A DNA stretch of 64,000 bases from Bacteroidales bacterium (GCA_017617445.1 JAFZWE010000004.1:1-64000); one strand, 5' to 3'; numbered from the stretch's first letter, positions 1-9,556 are shown. Notes: generated by a model from the sequence alone, not told the origin. Made by a program: numbers and translations.

Positions 1-58
1 AGGCTACATGAGCAGCAGCGCAGTTACCGTCGCAAGTCATAAATTTCTTTTCTGCCAT
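1..58 (-). CDS. Pyruvate:ferredoxin (flavodoxin) oxidoreductase, N-terminus only (partial)
   Basis: The gene runs off the left edge. The 19 visible codons read MAEKKFMTCDGNCAAAHVA, which matches the usual start of the pyruvate:ferredoxin oxidoreductase family (a TCDGNxAAAH pattern at the beginning of the pyrimidine-binding domain). The enzyme would convert pyruvate and CoA to acetyl-CoA, CO2 and reduced ferredoxin in the cytoplasm of an anaerobe. A -7 promoter motif lies 55 bases upstream on the same strand. Only the N-terminus is present, so substrate specificity and completeness cannot be judged; other 2-oxoacid:ferredoxin oxidoreductases are possible. Confidence 0.7.
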   Translation of the reverse strand, partial: MAEKKFMTCDGNCAAAHVA

Positions 59-112
59 AATTGTTTGTTATTTAATAGGTTGAATAAAAATTTGTTCCTC
101 AATATAAGGCGT

Positions 113-121
113 GCAAAGATA
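113..121 (-). promoter_or_regulatory. Bacteroidota -7 promoter motif for the PFOR-like gene
   Basis: TATCTTTGC on the minus strand, 55 bases upstream of the partial oxidoreductase start codon. The rest of 59-296 is AT-rich and contains no gene that I can see; it holds this promoter and the divergent one at 267-275. Confidence 0.7.
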
Positions 122-266
122 ATATTTTTTCTTTGAAAAAAAAGAGCTGAAACAGGAAAGTTGAACCACAAAATTGAATAAGTCGCAGAGTTTCACAAGA
201 ACATCTATCAACGCGCACTTGTTAAAAAGGTGGGGGCACACCCGACGGGGATTCCGAAAAAAATAG

Positions 267-275
267 TATCTTTGC
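267..275 (+). promoter_or_regulatory. -7 promoter motif for the YwqK-repeat gene and likely its downstream genes
   Basis: TATCTTTGC, 21 bases before the GTG start at 297. The short leader supports that GTG as the start, because the nearby ATG at 286 runs into a stop after four codons. Confidence 0.7.
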
Positions 276-296
276 CGCCTTGTTTATGTACCATCT

Positions 297-1802
297 GTGA
301 AAAAGAGTCTGTTTCTGCTTTGCATTTCCTTTTTGGCGCTGCTTTCAGCGGCAGGGCAGGTCACACCCGACCCCAACGGCTACAACATCTTCTACTATCC
401 CAACGGGCAGAAATCCAGCGAGGGACGGATGGTGAACGGGCAACCCGATGGCTGGTGGAAGTCGTACAACGAAAAAGGGGTGCTGGTCTCCGAAGGCAAC
501 CGCAAGAACGCCCAACTGGACAGTGTCTGGTTTTTTTACAATGACTCCGGCGACACCTCGCTGGTCATCCATTACCGCAACGGGATGAAAAGCGGACCGA
601 GAATTCAATACCTCAGCGATGAGCGAATAGTGGAGAACTGGGAGGACGACAGCTTGCTCAGTCCTGTCCGCACCTATACTGCCGACGGCCACTTGAAACG
701 CGAGACTCCTTACCTGGACGGACGGCCCCACGGGATGGAACGCGAATTCGACACAGCCGGCCACATTGTCAAGCTCTCCTACTACCACCGCGGCATACTC
801 ACCAAACGCGAGCAGATCAACCGTACCGACAACTTCGGTTACAAGCAGGGAAAATGGAAATTTTTCTGGCCCAACGGCAACCTGCAACTGGAAGGCGAAT
901 ACCTCAACGACAAGAAACATGGTTTTTTCAAGGAGTATGACGAGGATGGAAACTTCCTGACTGTACAGAAATATGAGAACGACTACCTCGTGGCCGATGC
1001 GCAGGAGACCAAACAGCTGGAACGGAAAGTGTCTTACCATCCCAACGGTCAGCCGGCCATCATTGCCACCTACTACCATGGCAAAGCGGACGGACTGCGC
1101 CGGGAATTTGACACAGAAGGCAAGGTGGTCAAAGGCTATATCTTCTCCAACGGTCTGTTGCTCAGCGAGGGCATCACCGACATGGAGGGAAGGCGCCAGG
1201 GCAAATGGAAAGAGTTCTACCCCTCTGGCGAGCTGAAATCGGAAGGAAGTTACAAAAACTCCAACCGCGTGGGGGACTGGAAATTCTATTTTCCGGACAA
1301 AACCATTGAAGTTTCTGGGAGTTACGACAGCAAAGGCCGTCAGGACGGCGAATGGCAGTGGTATTACGCCAACGGCCAACTGATGCGCTCCGAGACATTT
1401 GAAAACGGCGTGCCCGAAGGGGAACTGACAGAATACAACGAAGAGGGGGAGATTGTCGCCCAGGGCAACTTCGTGGAAGGGAGTGAAGAGGGGCACTGGA
1501 TATTCCGACACAACCTCATCCGTGAAGAAGGAGACTATTTTGACGGCATGAGAACCGGACTCTGGAAAACATGGTTTGATGACGGGAAAGTGGCCTCTGA
1601 AATTGAGTACGATCAGGATTTGATGAACGGGCGATATACAATTTACTACGAAAACCACGTTATTAAATGCACCGGCCGTTATACCAGCGGTGAACGTGAC
1701 GGAATGTGGTACGAATATCTGGACAACGGAGAACTCATTCTCACCACGCAATACAAAAACGGGAAGGAAATCAGATGGAACAATTACAAAATCGAATATT
1801 GA
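297..1802 (+). CDS. Secreted YwqK/MORN-like repeat protein
   Basis: 501 residues starting at GTG. Residues 1-21 form a signal peptide ending SAAGQ. The remainder is a chain of roughly twenty-residue repeats with the pattern YxNGxxxxEGxxxxGxxxGxWxxY (for example around YYPNGQKSSEGRMVNGQPDG and FYPSGELKSEGSYKNSNRVG), which is the MORN-variant repeat found in YwqK-family proteins. Family members are often labelled toxin-antitoxin YwqK antitoxin, but in Bacteroidota these exported repeat proteins have no established toxin partner, and none is adjacent here. It is probably a periplasmic or surface beta-sheet repeat protein of unknown role. The next gene starts 2 bases after its stop, so the two are probably cotranscribed. 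Confidence 0.75.
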   Translation: MKKSLFLLCISFLALLSAAGQVTPDPNGYNIFYYPNGQKSSEGRMVNGQPDGWWKSYNEKGVLVSEGNRKNAQLDSVWFFYNDSGDTSLVIHYRNGMKSGPRIQYLSDERIVENWEDDSLLSPVRTYTADGHLKRETPYLDGRPHGMEREFDTAGHIVKLSYYHRGILTKREQINRTDNFGYKQGKWKFFWPNGNLQLEGEYLNDKKHGFFKEYDEDGNFLTVQKYENDYLVADAQETKQLERKVSYHPNGQPAIIATYYHGKADGLRREFDTEGKVVKGYIFSNGLLLSEGITDMEGRRQGKWKEFYPSGELKSEGSYKNSNRVGDWKFYFPDKTIEVSGSYDSKGRQDGEWQWYYANGQLMRSETFENGVPEGELTEYNEEGEIVAQGNFVEGSEEGHWIFRHNLIREEGDYFDGMRTGLWKTWFDDGKVASEIEYDQDLMNGRYTIYYENHVIKCTGRYTSGERDGMWYEYLDNGELILTTQYKNGKEIRWNNYKIEY

Positions 1803-1804
1803 AC

Positions 1805-3394
1805 ATGAGGATCAAAGCTTTAGCCATAGCCATACTGTTCATTCTCATGACACCATTCCTACGGGCGCAATCCGATACTCTGACAGATGCGGAACGCGCT
1901 GAGATGGAAGAAATGCAGCGCATCCAGGACATATTGAACAAAAAAATGGACCAGATGTTGGACTCTTGGTATGTGAAACATGCCAACGCCAACGCGCAAA
2001 GTGTGCTGAACTCCTACAACGACACCAACGTCGTATGCGATGCCAACATGGACTCCATCTACCGCATCCGTCTATCCAGAATCATGTCTGTAGTGCAATT
2101 GGGCTACAACTCCACCGTACGCAGTTATATCAACCTGTATATCAACAGAAAAAAATCCGCATCCGCCACATTGGGACTGGCCAAGTACTATTTCCCTTGG
2201 ATGACAGCCATATTTGACAAATACGATGTGCCCGAAGAGCTGGTGTACCTCACCATTATTGAGTCCAGCCTGAACCCGACAGCAGTGTCTCCGGCAGGGG
2301 CCACCGGCATCTGGCAGTTCATGTACGGCACCGGAAAGATGTACGGGCTGGAGGTCAACAGCTTTGTGGACGACCGGCGCGATCCTGTAAAAGCCACCGA
2401 TGCCGCCGCCCGCCACCTCAGAGACCTCTACAACATATTCAATGACTGGGGCTTGGCCATCTCTGCCTACAACTGCGGCGCTAACAACGTCAGGAAGGCC
2501 ATCGCACGGTCGGGTGGCAAAGAGACCTTCTGGGAAATACGCCCGTACCTGCCCAAAGAGACCCAAAACTACTTCCCCGCCTACATCGGAGCCTACTACA
2601 TGATGAAATACTACAAGATGCACGGCATCAGTCCCGCCAATATCAGCATCCCCTCGGATGTGGACACCATCATGGTCTCCAAAGAGGTTCACTTTGAACA
2701 AATCGCCCATGTCCTCAACATTGATATAGACGAAATCAAAATCCTCAACCCGCAATACAAGCGGAATGTCATTCCCGCTTTCACAGAGCCCTATCCGCTG
2801 AAACTACGCCACAAGGACATCAATCGCTTCATGATCTTGAAAGACTCCATCTACCGGTACAACTACGACACCTACTTCGCCCCCCTCCAAATGTACGTCA
2901 GCAACTTTACCGGCAAGCCCGCCGCCAATGAATCTCAGGCCAAAAAGAAATACCACACTGTCAAGAGCGGCGAAAGCCTGACCAAAATCGCCAACAAATA
3001 TGGGCTTTCGGTGGACGAACTCAAAAAAATGAACCATTTGAAAAGCAACTATATCAAAGCCGGGCAGAAATTGATCGTGGGATATACCTACCCCACCACC
3101 AGTTCCAGCACAGCGACCAACAACACACCGACATCGAAAGAAAATTCAGGAAATTCATCAGGAAACACATCTGCCACAACAGGAAATAGCGGCACCACCA
3201 CCTCTACCACCACCTCTTCATCCAAGCCCACCACTTCCACCAGCAACTACACCGTATATGTCGTCAAGAAGGGGGACACTTTACAAAAGATTGCCCAAGC
3301 CCACAAAACCACAGTCAAACGACTGGCGGAGTACAACAAAATCGCCAATGTGAACAGTTTGAAAGTGGGACAGAAAATAAAAATACCCAAATAG
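1805..3394 (+). CDS. Membrane-bound lytic murein transglycosylase, MltD-like (SLT + 2 LysM)
   Basis: 529 residues from the ATG at 1805; an in-frame ATG 99 bases upstream lies inside the preceding gene and gives no signal peptide, so it was rejected. Residues 1-22 are a signal peptide ending FLRAQ. An SLT/GH23 domain follows at about 125-300: the catalytic Glu is E153 in IIESSLNP, followed by SPAGATGIWQFM and the AYNCGANNVRKA motif. Two LysM domains bind peptidoglycan (about 380-430 and 480-529), separated by a Ser/Thr/Asn-rich linker. The enzyme cleaves glycan strands of the murein to 1,6-anhydromuropeptides. It sits between two exported envelope proteins with 2-base gaps, consistent with one operon. 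Confidence 0.88.
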   Translation: MRIKALAIAILFILMTPFLRAQSDTLTDAERAEMEEMQRIQDILNKKMDQMLDSWYVKHANANAQSVLNSYNDTNVVCDANMDSIYRIRLSRIMSVVQLGYNSTVRSYINLYINRKKSASATLGLAKYYFPWMTAIFDKYDVPEELVYLTIIESSLNPTAVSPAGATGIWQFMYGTGKMYGLEVNSFVDDRRDPVKATDAAARHLRDLYNIFNDWGLAISAYNCGANNVRKAIARSGGKETFWEIRPYLPKETQNYFPAYIGAYYMMKYYKMHGISPANISIPSDVDTIMVSKEVHFEQIAHVLNIDIDEIKILNPQYKRNVIPAFTEPYPLKLRHKDINRFMILKDSIYRYNYDTYFAPLQMYVSNFTGKPAANESQAKKKYHTVKSGESLTKIANKYGLSVDELKKMNHLKSNYIKAGQKLIVGYTYPTTSSSTATNNTPTSKENSGNSSGNTSATTGNSGTTTSTTTSSSKPTTSTSNYTVYVVKKGDTLQKIAQAHKTTVKRLAEYNKIANVNSLKVGQKIKIPK

Positions 3395-3396
3395 CC

Positions 3397-5082
3397 ATGC
3401 GCCGGCATCTTCTCAGATATTCCGTCTGCTGTGTGTTGCTGCTGTGCTGCCGCTGCGCCAAAATCGTCACGCCCACCGGTGGACCGCGCGACACCACCCC
3501 GCCTGCCGTCACCAAAGAGACCCCCGCCAACGGGAGCACCAACTTCAACGGGAACACCATCAAGATCTCATTTAACGAATACGTTGTTCTTGACAACCCC
3601 GTTGAAAATGTACTCATCTCCCCTCCCCCTTCCACCCCTCCGCAATTCTCCATATCAGGCAAAAGCGTCATCATAAAATTCCAAAACACCACACTTCTTC
3701 CCAACCAAACCTACAACATTGGCTTCGCAAGCTGTATCAAGGACTTCACCGAAGGGAATGCCATCCCTTTTTACAATTACGCCTTTTCAACAGGCGACCG
3801 GGTGGATTCCATGATGCTTTCCGGAAAAATCATTGATGCGTTGTCCACCTCCCCCATCAAGGAATGCTACGTTTTCGCCTATACCGAAGACGTGGACTCC
3901 CTGCCCCTGACCACCAAGCCCCAGTTCATCAGCAAAAGCCAAGCTGACGGTTCTTTCGAAATCAAGAACATCAAACCCGGAGCTTACAAGATTTTTGCTT
4001 TGACAGACGATAACAACGACCTGATATTCAACCTCCCCACGGAAAAAATCGCATTCGGAGATCATCCCTTTGCAGCCCATCCCTGCCCCAAAGACACAGC
4101 GAACGACACTCTCTCCAGCCCCGACACCATCCAACAGAATGTCCCTGCCGAAAACATCCTCCTGTATCTTTTCAGCGAAAAGGGAAAACAACTGCTGGAC
4201 AAATCCCAAAACAAAGCCTTCGGAAAATACGATTTCTTCTACAAAGAAAACATCTCCGATGTCCACATCCGCCGCATAGACACTCTTCCTATGCCCGACC
4301 ACTTCCAATATGTCGGTCATGACACGCTAACTTTCTTCTTCAAAGAGACCCTCCAGGACACCTTGCGTCTGGAACTCCGCGTTAACACCTCCACCTGCGA
4401 CACTGTGGAGCTCACCCCATTCAAAAAGAAAGAGACCCGTGGCAAAAAGGAGGAAGCCAACAAAGGGGAGAAATTGTCATTGAACAAAACCAATGCCGGC
4501 GAACTTCACAGTCCCCTGACCCTTCATTTCTCCTATCCGATACGCCCGGCCGACTCCATTCCTGTCCAGATTGTAGCACACAGCAAATACTCCGGAAACG
4601 ACACCTCCACGCTGTTCCTGTCCGTCCCCGACACCTTCGTCACCTCAGTCAGCATTCCCTTCCATTTTGAAGAAAAAGTTCCCTATACGGTCATCCTGCG
4701 CGACTCCTCTTTCCTGGGGTACAACGGTGCTACTCACGACAGTTTAAAGATATCGTTCACCGCCAAAAGTGAAAAAGACTATGGTGCCCTCCGGATATCT
4801 TACCAACTGCCGGAAAACGAATACAACTATATCGCCCTGCTGTTGAATCAAGCGGGTGATCTCATCCGCAAGGACATTATGTCAGAGTCTGCCGAGATCC
4901 TGTACAGCAATCTGTCCAGCGGGAGTTACAAGCTGAAACTGATAGAGGACCGGAATCTCAACGGGGAGTGGGACACTGGCAACTATCGCGAAAAACTCCA
5001 GCCTGAGAAGGTTTTGATTTTCAATAAACCGCTGAATGTCCGCGGATATTGGGAATTGGAAGAGATCTTCACCTGGGAATAA
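3397..5082 (+). CDS. Ig-like (Big_5/SbsA type) domain lipoprotein
   Basis: 561 residues. The N-terminus has a short hydrophobic segment with a cysteine cluster (LLLCCRCAKIV) that looks like a lipoprotein signal, followed by the TPTGGPRDTTPPxV pattern typical of Bacteroidota Ig-like-domain lipoproteins. Residues about 35-125 resemble a bacterial Ig-like fold (FNEYVVLDNPVENVLISP). A second beta-rich domain around 150-200 (GSFEIKNIKPGAYKIFALTD) resembles a carboxypeptidase-regulatory-like fold. The function is unknown; it is probably outer-membrane associated. It starts 2 bases after the transglycosylase stop, so an envelope-related role is plausible but inferred only from position. Confidence 0.7.
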   Translation: MRRHLLRYSVCCVLLLCCRCAKIVTPTGGPRDTTPPAVTKETPANGSTNFNGNTIKISFNEYVVLDNPVENVLISPPPSTPPQFSISGKSVIIKFQNTTLLPNQTYNIGFASCIKDFTEGNAIPFYNYAFSTGDRVDSMMLSGKIIDALSTSPIKECYVFAYTEDVDSLPLTTKPQFISKSQADGSFEIKNIKPGAYKIFALTDDNNDLIFNLPTEKIAFGDHPFAAHPCPKDTANDTLSSPDTIQQNVPAENILLYLFSEKGKQLLDKSQNKAFGKYDFFYKENISDVHIRRIDTLPMPDHFQYVGHDTLTFFFKETLQDTLRLELRVNTSTCDTVELTPFKKKETRGKKEEANKGEKLSLNKTNAGELHSPLTLHFSYPIRPADSIPVQIVAHSKYSGNDTSTLFLSVPDTFVTSVSIPFHFEEKVPYTVILRDSSFLGYNGATHDSLKISFTAKSEKDYGALRISYQLPENEYNYIALLLNQAGDLIRKDIMSESAEILYSNLSSGSYKLKLIEDRNLNGEWDTGNYREKLQPEKVLIFNKPLNVRGYWELEEIFTWE

Positions 5083-5105
5083 AAAAAAGGACGGTTGCGC
5101 CGTCC
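5083..5105 (-). terminator. Rho-independent terminator of mreB
   Basis: Perfect 6-bp stem GGACGG/CCGTCC with a 5-base loop (5089-5105). The adjoining A8 run at 5081-5088 becomes a U-tract on the minus strand. It is oriented to stop mreB transcription and touches the stop codon of the convergent lipoprotein gene. Confidence 0.75.
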
Positions 5106-5127
5106 CTTGCATGTCATATCTGTTAAA

Positions 5128-6159
5128 TTATTTGATCAAGAAGTCGAATTTGTCAAAATTCTTCAAAGCGATGCTGGTACCCCGAGCCACAGCCATCAGC
5201 GGGTTGTCAGCGATATGCACCTGCAGGTGAGTCAGGGCTGAGATACGCTTGTCCAGTCCGCGCAGCAAAGCACCGCCGCCCGCGATATAGATACCATTCT
5301 TGTAGATATCCGCGGAGGATTCCGGAGGCGTGCTTTCCAATGCACTCAAGATGGCGCCTTCAATCTCGGAAATCGAGTGGTTCAACGCCTTGGCAATCTC
5401 CCGATAGTTGACCTTCACCGACTTAGGAAGGCCTTCCACAAGATCACGACCGTAAACCTCATAATCCTCGGGTGGGTTATCCAGCTCTTCAATGGCAGAG
5501 CCCACATTGAATTTGATCAGTTCTGCCGTAGTCTCACCGATGGAGAGGTTGTGTTTACGGCGCATATAGTCAATGATATTCTCGTTAAACTCGTCGCCGG
5601 CGATCTGACTGGAGCGGCTTGTCACAATACCGCCCAAGGCCAAAACGGCGACTTCGCTGGTACCGCCTCCGATGTCAATCACCATGTTGCCGTTCGGATT
5701 CAGCACATCCAGACCGATACCGATAGCAGCGGCCATCGGCTCATGAATCATCCTGACCTCCTTGGCGCCGGCCTGCTCAGCAGAATCACGCACCGCGCGT
5801 TCCTCTACCTCGGTGATGCCCGAAGGGATACAAATCACCATCTTCAACGCGGGAGGAAAGAGATAGCCGCGAGGAGTTGTCATCTTGATGGTCATTTTGA
5901 TAAACTCCTTCAGCATCAGCTCCGTATTGTGGAAATCAGCAATAACACCATCCTTCAACGGCCTGATGGTAAGAATGTTAGGATGAACATGACCATGCAT
6001 CATCTGCGCCCTCTTTCCTACAGCGATCACTTGTCTGGTGTTTTTGTCAATGGCAATAATAGACGGCTCATTCAACACCTTGTCATCATGCAGGATGACG
6101 GTGTTGGCTGTCCCGAGATCTATTGCTATTTCTTTGGTAAATAACGAAAACAAACCCAT
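5128..6159 (-). CDS. mreB: Rod shape-determining protein MreB
   Basis: 343 residues, full length for the family. The N-terminus MGLFSLFTKEIAIDLGTANT carries the phosphate-1 motif of the actin/Hsp70 ATPase fold; the phosphate-2 motif VIDIGGGTSEVAV and the adenosine motif IAGGGALLRGLD are also present. MreB forms membrane-associated filaments on the cytoplasmic face and guides lateral cell-wall synthesis. In many Bacteroidales mreB heads an mreB-mreC-mreD-mrdA-rodA cluster. Here a terminator follows the gene immediately and the downstream neighbour is convergent, so it is transcribed alone. Confidence 0.95.
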   Translation of the reverse strand: MGLFSLFTKEIAIDLGTANTVILHDDKVLNEPSIIAIDKNTRQVIAVGKRAQMMHGHVHPNILTIRPLKDGVIADFHNTELMLKEFIKMTIKMTTPRGYLFPPALKMVICIPSGITEVEERAVRDSAEQAGAKEVRMIHEPMAAAIGIGLDVLNPNGNMVIDIGGGTSEVAVLALGGIVTSRSSQIAGDEFNENIIDYMRRKHNLSIGETTAELIKFNVGSAIEELDNPPEDYEVYGRDLVEGLPKSVKVNYREIAKALNHSISEIEGAILSALESTPPESSADIYKNGIYIAGGGALLRGLDKRISALTHLQVHIADNPLMAVARGTSIALKNFDKFDFLIK

Positions 6160-6181
6160 TTACAATATAAATTTAAAGGTT

Positions 6182-6190
6182 GCAAAGATA
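6182..6190 (-). promoter_or_regulatory. -7 promoter motif for mreB
   Basis: TATCTTTGC on the minus strand, 23 bases upstream of the mreB start. A TTTG that could serve as part of a -33 element lies at 6215-6218 on the same strand. Confidence 0.7.
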
Positions 6191-6255
6191 CGTTTTAATT
6201 CTGATATAATACGCACAAATCGCCCAAATGTTTCAAATTAATACATTATTTTTTT

Positions 6256-6264
6256 TACCTTTGC
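6256..6264 (+). promoter_or_regulatory. -7 promoter motif for the alpha/beta hydrolase gene
   Basis: TACCTTTGC, 38 bases upstream of the ATG at 6302; divergent from the mreB promoter. Confidence 0.65.
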
Positions 6265-6301
6265 AAACTCATACGGAAAAAACAACCAACCCGGGTTCAA
6301 A

Positions 6302-7678
6302 ATGAAAAAATGGCACATCTTCATTTCTGTTTTTTTATGTCTATCCGCAATTCATGCCCAGCCCCAAACCTGGTCAGAGATTCACGAAGGGCATCTGTTT
6401 CTGGGCAACGACTCTCTGAAAGTGGTGCTGGTCACATCAACAGAAGGGGACACGCTCACTGCAGTGATGGACAGTCCAGACCAATACATCAATGACATTC
6501 CCGTCACCTCCATACGCTTCATTGGGGACACCTTGCGGCTGGAGGTTGCCTCCATCGGAGCCACCTTCCGCGGCACAGTGTGCGGGGACACCATCCGGGG
6601 AAAATTCCGTCAATATGGGCGCGCTCTTCCCCTCACGCTCAAGCCCACACAGGAGCGGCTCATTTTCCGCCGTCCTCAGGAGCCCCGCCGCCCTTTCCCC
6701 TACCAGGAGATCGAACTGACATTCTCCCACAAAGACGGGGAACCACCCACCTGCGGCACTCTCACACTCCCTCCCCACAAACCCTACGCCACCATTGTGC
6801 TCATCTCGGGATCGGGCTGGCAAGACCGCAACGAGAGTGTCTGCGGGCACCAGCCCTTCCTGGTGCTGGCCGACAGCCTGACCCGATGCGGATATGCCGT
6901 CTTCCGCTATGACGACGCCCCGGTCCACCGCTTCAATCATCTCACCACCTACGACTTTGCCGAACAGGTCGGCGTCATCATGGATACGCTGTCCAGGAGA
7001 CCCGAGCTCCAGGGTCTTCCCCTCGGTCTGCTCGGCCACAGCGAAGGCAGCATGGTCGCCTTCATTGCCGGAGCCGCACACCAGCCAGACTTCATCATCT
7101 CTCTGGCCGGGGTCGGCACCTCCATGAGAGAGGTACTGCTCTACCAGACCATGACCCTGGGCGCAGAAAGCCATTGGGAGGAAGGATTGCTGCGGAACTC
7201 ATTATTAATCAATGACCGCATTTACCGCCTGATTGAAAAATCCAAGCATCCAGACAAAGAAAAGAAAGAAATCAAAAAATTCCTTCAACGATACACTGCT
7301 GACATGACTGATGCGATGCGCCAGCAACTCCATCTGACCGACATTGAAATCAACGCCATCTGCAGCACCGTCACTTCCGACTGGTTCTTCGCCGTCATGC
7401 ACCTGAATATCAGCCAATACATCCGGAAAATCCAGTGCCCCGTGCTCGTGCTCAACGGCGACAAAGATGCCCAAGTGGACGGGGTGCAGAACATCCACGC
7501 CATCATCAGCCAGCTCCCACATCCCGAACAAGCCCACGGGCAACTGCTGGAAGGGCTCAACCACCTGTTTCAGGAATGTGAAACGGGACACCCTGACGAA
7601 TACGGAAAAATTGAGCAGACCCTTTCACCCCTGCTGCTCCGCACAGTCGCCCAATGGTTGGAACATTTAAAAAAATGA
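6302..7678 (+). CDS. Secreted alpha/beta hydrolase (COG1073-like)
   Basis: 458 residues. A signal peptide covers 1-19 (ending AIHAQ). An N-terminal beta-rich region (about 20-140) precedes an alpha/beta-hydrolase domain. The nucleophile elbow is GHSEG (in LLGHSEGSMVA, about residue 249). An oxyanion motif VLISGSGWQDRNE is present at about 173. The late acidic residue is probably in LNGDKDAQVDG and the histidine in LEGLNHLFQ. This is the layout of Bacteroidota extracytoplasmic acyl/ester hydrolases related to dienelactone hydrolase. The substrate cannot be told. It is monocistronic, with its own promoter, and converges on the antiporter gene 4 bases away. Confidence 0.78.
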   Translation: MKKWHIFISVFLCLSAIHAQPQTWSEIHEGHLFLGNDSLKVVLVTSTEGDTLTAVMDSPDQYINDIPVTSIRFIGDTLRLEVASIGATFRGTVCGDTIRGKFRQYGRALPLTLKPTQERLIFRRPQEPRRPFPYQEIELTFSHKDGEPPTCGTLTLPPHKPYATIVLISGSGWQDRNESVCGHQPFLVLADSLTRCGYAVFRYDDAPVHRFNHLTTYDFAEQVGVIMDTLSRRPELQGLPLGLLGHSEGSMVAFIAGAAHQPDFIISLAGVGTSMREVLLYQTMTLGAESHWEEGLLRNSLLINDRIYRLIEKSKHPDKEKKEIKKFLQRYTADMTDAMRQQLHLTDIEINAICSTVTSDWFFAVMHLNISQYIRKIQCPVLVLNGDKDAQVDGVQNIHAIISQLPHPEQAHGQLLEGLNHLFQECETGHPDEYGKIEQTLSPLLLRTVAQWLEHLKK

Positions 7679-7682
7679 CAGA

Positions 7683-9428
7683 TTATTGCGCCTCGGAGCC
7701 AGCCTCTTCCCTCTCCTTGGCGTTCAAGTTGTGCATGAAATTCTCCTCCAACCGCACATAACGCCGGAGCACACGACGCGAGAACGAGAAAAAAATAACT
7801 ATCGCCAGCGCGATAATCAACAGCACCCACCAGCTGAAACGGAAAGACTTGGAAAGCACCAGCAGAACGAAATCACAAGCTATGAAAATCCTCATCAGGG
7901 TCCACGCCACAATCACCACACGGTTCAAATTGCTTTCCGACCACAATTTGGAATAGATTGCCTGGGTACGGGCGCCATGCCGGATCAAACCGAGGAGGAA
8001 CGGGGAAAGCACCAGCAATGTAACCAAGCAGTTAATGATGTTGATGACAATCTCTGGAAGATTATCTTTCAATTTTTCCAAAGTAAAAGGATACATATAA
8101 TTGAAAGACAACAAAATCACAGAAATACCGCAAACCAAAAAAACGATTGTACGGGCCAATGAGGTAGAAATCACCTGCTGCCAACCCCTGCCCGACTTTC
8201 CACCATTACTCACCAAACTGTATTCATCCAACCGGGCTTTTATCCGGGGGGGAATCCGACGGTCAAGTTTGTTGTACACGGGATTGGCCATCCGGATACA
8301 ATAGGGCGTGGTAAACGTGCTGATGACAGCAACCGCCACAATAATCGGATAGATGAAATCACGCATCACGCCCAGCGATACACCCAAGGCAGCGATGATG
8401 AAGGCGAACTCTCCAATCTGCGCCAGGCTGAATCCCACCTGGCATGAACGCTGCAGAGACTCGCCGGCTATCAACACACAGAATGAAGAAACTATAGACT
8501 TCAACACAACAACCACAAAGGTCAACACCAGCACACTGGGCCAATACTGGACCAGCACCTGCGGATCCACCATCATGCCCACAGAAACAAAGAAAATGGC
8601 GCCAAAAAGATCTTTCACACTTTTAAGCAGCTTTTCAATATGCTCCGCTTCCACAGTTTCGGATAGAATTGAACCCATCACAAAAGCCCCAAGAGCGGAA
8701 GAAAAGCCCACTGCATTGGCAAACACCACCATACCGAAGCACAAGCCCACAGAGATAATCAGCAAGGTTTCATGGTTGATGTATTTCTTCGCCCTTCTGA
8801 AAAAAGTGGGAATCACCGAAATGCCCACCACAAACCAGAGAACAATGAAGAAAGCGAGTTTCAGCACACAAAGCAAAATGCCCCAGCCATCCACATCCTT
8901 GCTCACTGCCACCGTGGACAGGAGCACCATCATCAAGATGGCCATGATGTCCTGAAGCACCAGTATGGCCATGGTAAGCTCGGCAAACTTCTCCTTCTTC
9001 AGTCCCAAATCGTCAAAGGCTTTGATGATGATGGCCGTGGAAGACATGGCGAGCATACCGCCCAAGAACACACTCTCCATGATAGTCCACTGCAGCAGGT
9101 AACCCGCTATGAATGAAATGGCAAACATCATCATGATTTCCGCCAATGCAGCAATCAAGCCCGTGGTGCCCACTTTCAGCAGTTTCTTGAAACTGAACTC
9201 CAACCCCAAGGCAAACATCAAAAAGATGATTCCGATTTCCGACCATTCCGACACCATAGCCTCATCCACCACTGTGGGAAGCAAATTAAAGTGCGGCCCC
9301 ACCAAGAACCCTGCGACAATATAGCCAAGCACCAGCGGTTGCTTCAGGAGCTTGAAGATAATTGTGATAATACCGGCTGAAATGAAAATGAGAGCTAAAT
9401 CGGAAACAAGATGGAGGTCTTCTGGCAT
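7683..9428 (-). CDS. CPA2-family cation/proton antiporter (Kef-type)
   Basis: 581 residues. A run of about twelve hydrophobic segments (residues 10-385) carries family signatures: LGYIVAGFLVGP near the N-terminus, FALGLEFSFKKL, SSTAIIIKAFDD and FSSALGAFVMGSILSET. Three to four further hydrophobic segments follow at 415-560. The TrkA-N nucleotide-binding domain of true KefB/KefC is absent, so a Na+/H+ or K+/H+ exchanger role in the cytoplasmic membrane is likely, with the ion unknown. The gene has its own -7 motif and no operon partner. Confidence 0.85.
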   Translation of the reverse strand: MPEDLHLVSDLALIFISAGIITIIFKLLKQPLVLGYIVAGFLVGPHFNLLPTVVDEAMVSEWSEIGIIFLMFALGLEFSFKKLLKVGTTGLIAALAEIMMMFAISFIAGYLLQWTIMESVFLGGMLAMSSTAIIIKAFDDLGLKKEKFAELTMAILVLQDIMAILMMVLLSTVAVSKDVDGWGILLCVLKLAFFIVLWFVVGISVIPTFFRRAKKYINHETLLIISVGLCFGMVVFANAVGFSSALGAFVMGSILSETVEAEHIEKLLKSVKDLFGAIFFVSVGMMVDPQVLVQYWPSVLVLTFVVVVLKSIVSSFCVLIAGESLQRSCQVGFSLAQIGEFAFIIAALGVSLGVMRDFIYPIIVAVAVISTFTTPYCIRMANPVYNKLDRRIPPRIKARLDEYSLVSNGGKSGRGWQQVISTSLARTIVFLVCGISVILLSFNYMYPFTLEKLKDNLPEIVINIINCLVTLLVLSPFLLGLIRHGARTQAIYSKLWSESNLNRVVIVAWTLMRIFIACDFVLLVLSKSFRFSWWVLLIIALAIVIFFSFSRRVLRRYVRLEENFMHNLNAKEREEAGSEAQ

Positions 9429-9465
9429 ATATTAATATTGTATTAACACCTAAATTAAACAGGCG

Positions 9466-9474
9466 GCAAAAATA
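9466..9474 (-). promoter_or_regulatory. -7 promoter motif for the antiporter gene
   Basis: TATTTTTGC on the minus strand, 38 bases upstream of the antiporter start. Confidence 0.65.
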
Positions 9475-9556
9475 CGATTTTTTGACGAAAGAAAAGGCCA
9501 TTCAAGGAAATCAAAACACTCTTCCACAAACAAGAATAGAATTGGGAATTATTTTG

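Noticed and set aside
345..1751. 468-codon minus-strand frame opposite the YwqK-repeat gene
   Set aside because: A shadow of the repeat-containing coding sequence on the other strand; no start context or family resemblance.
297..1802. Antitoxin of a toxin-antitoxin system, as YwqK homologues are often labelled
   Set aside because: The protein has a signal peptide and no toxin gene next to it; the label comes from a repeat family, not from function.
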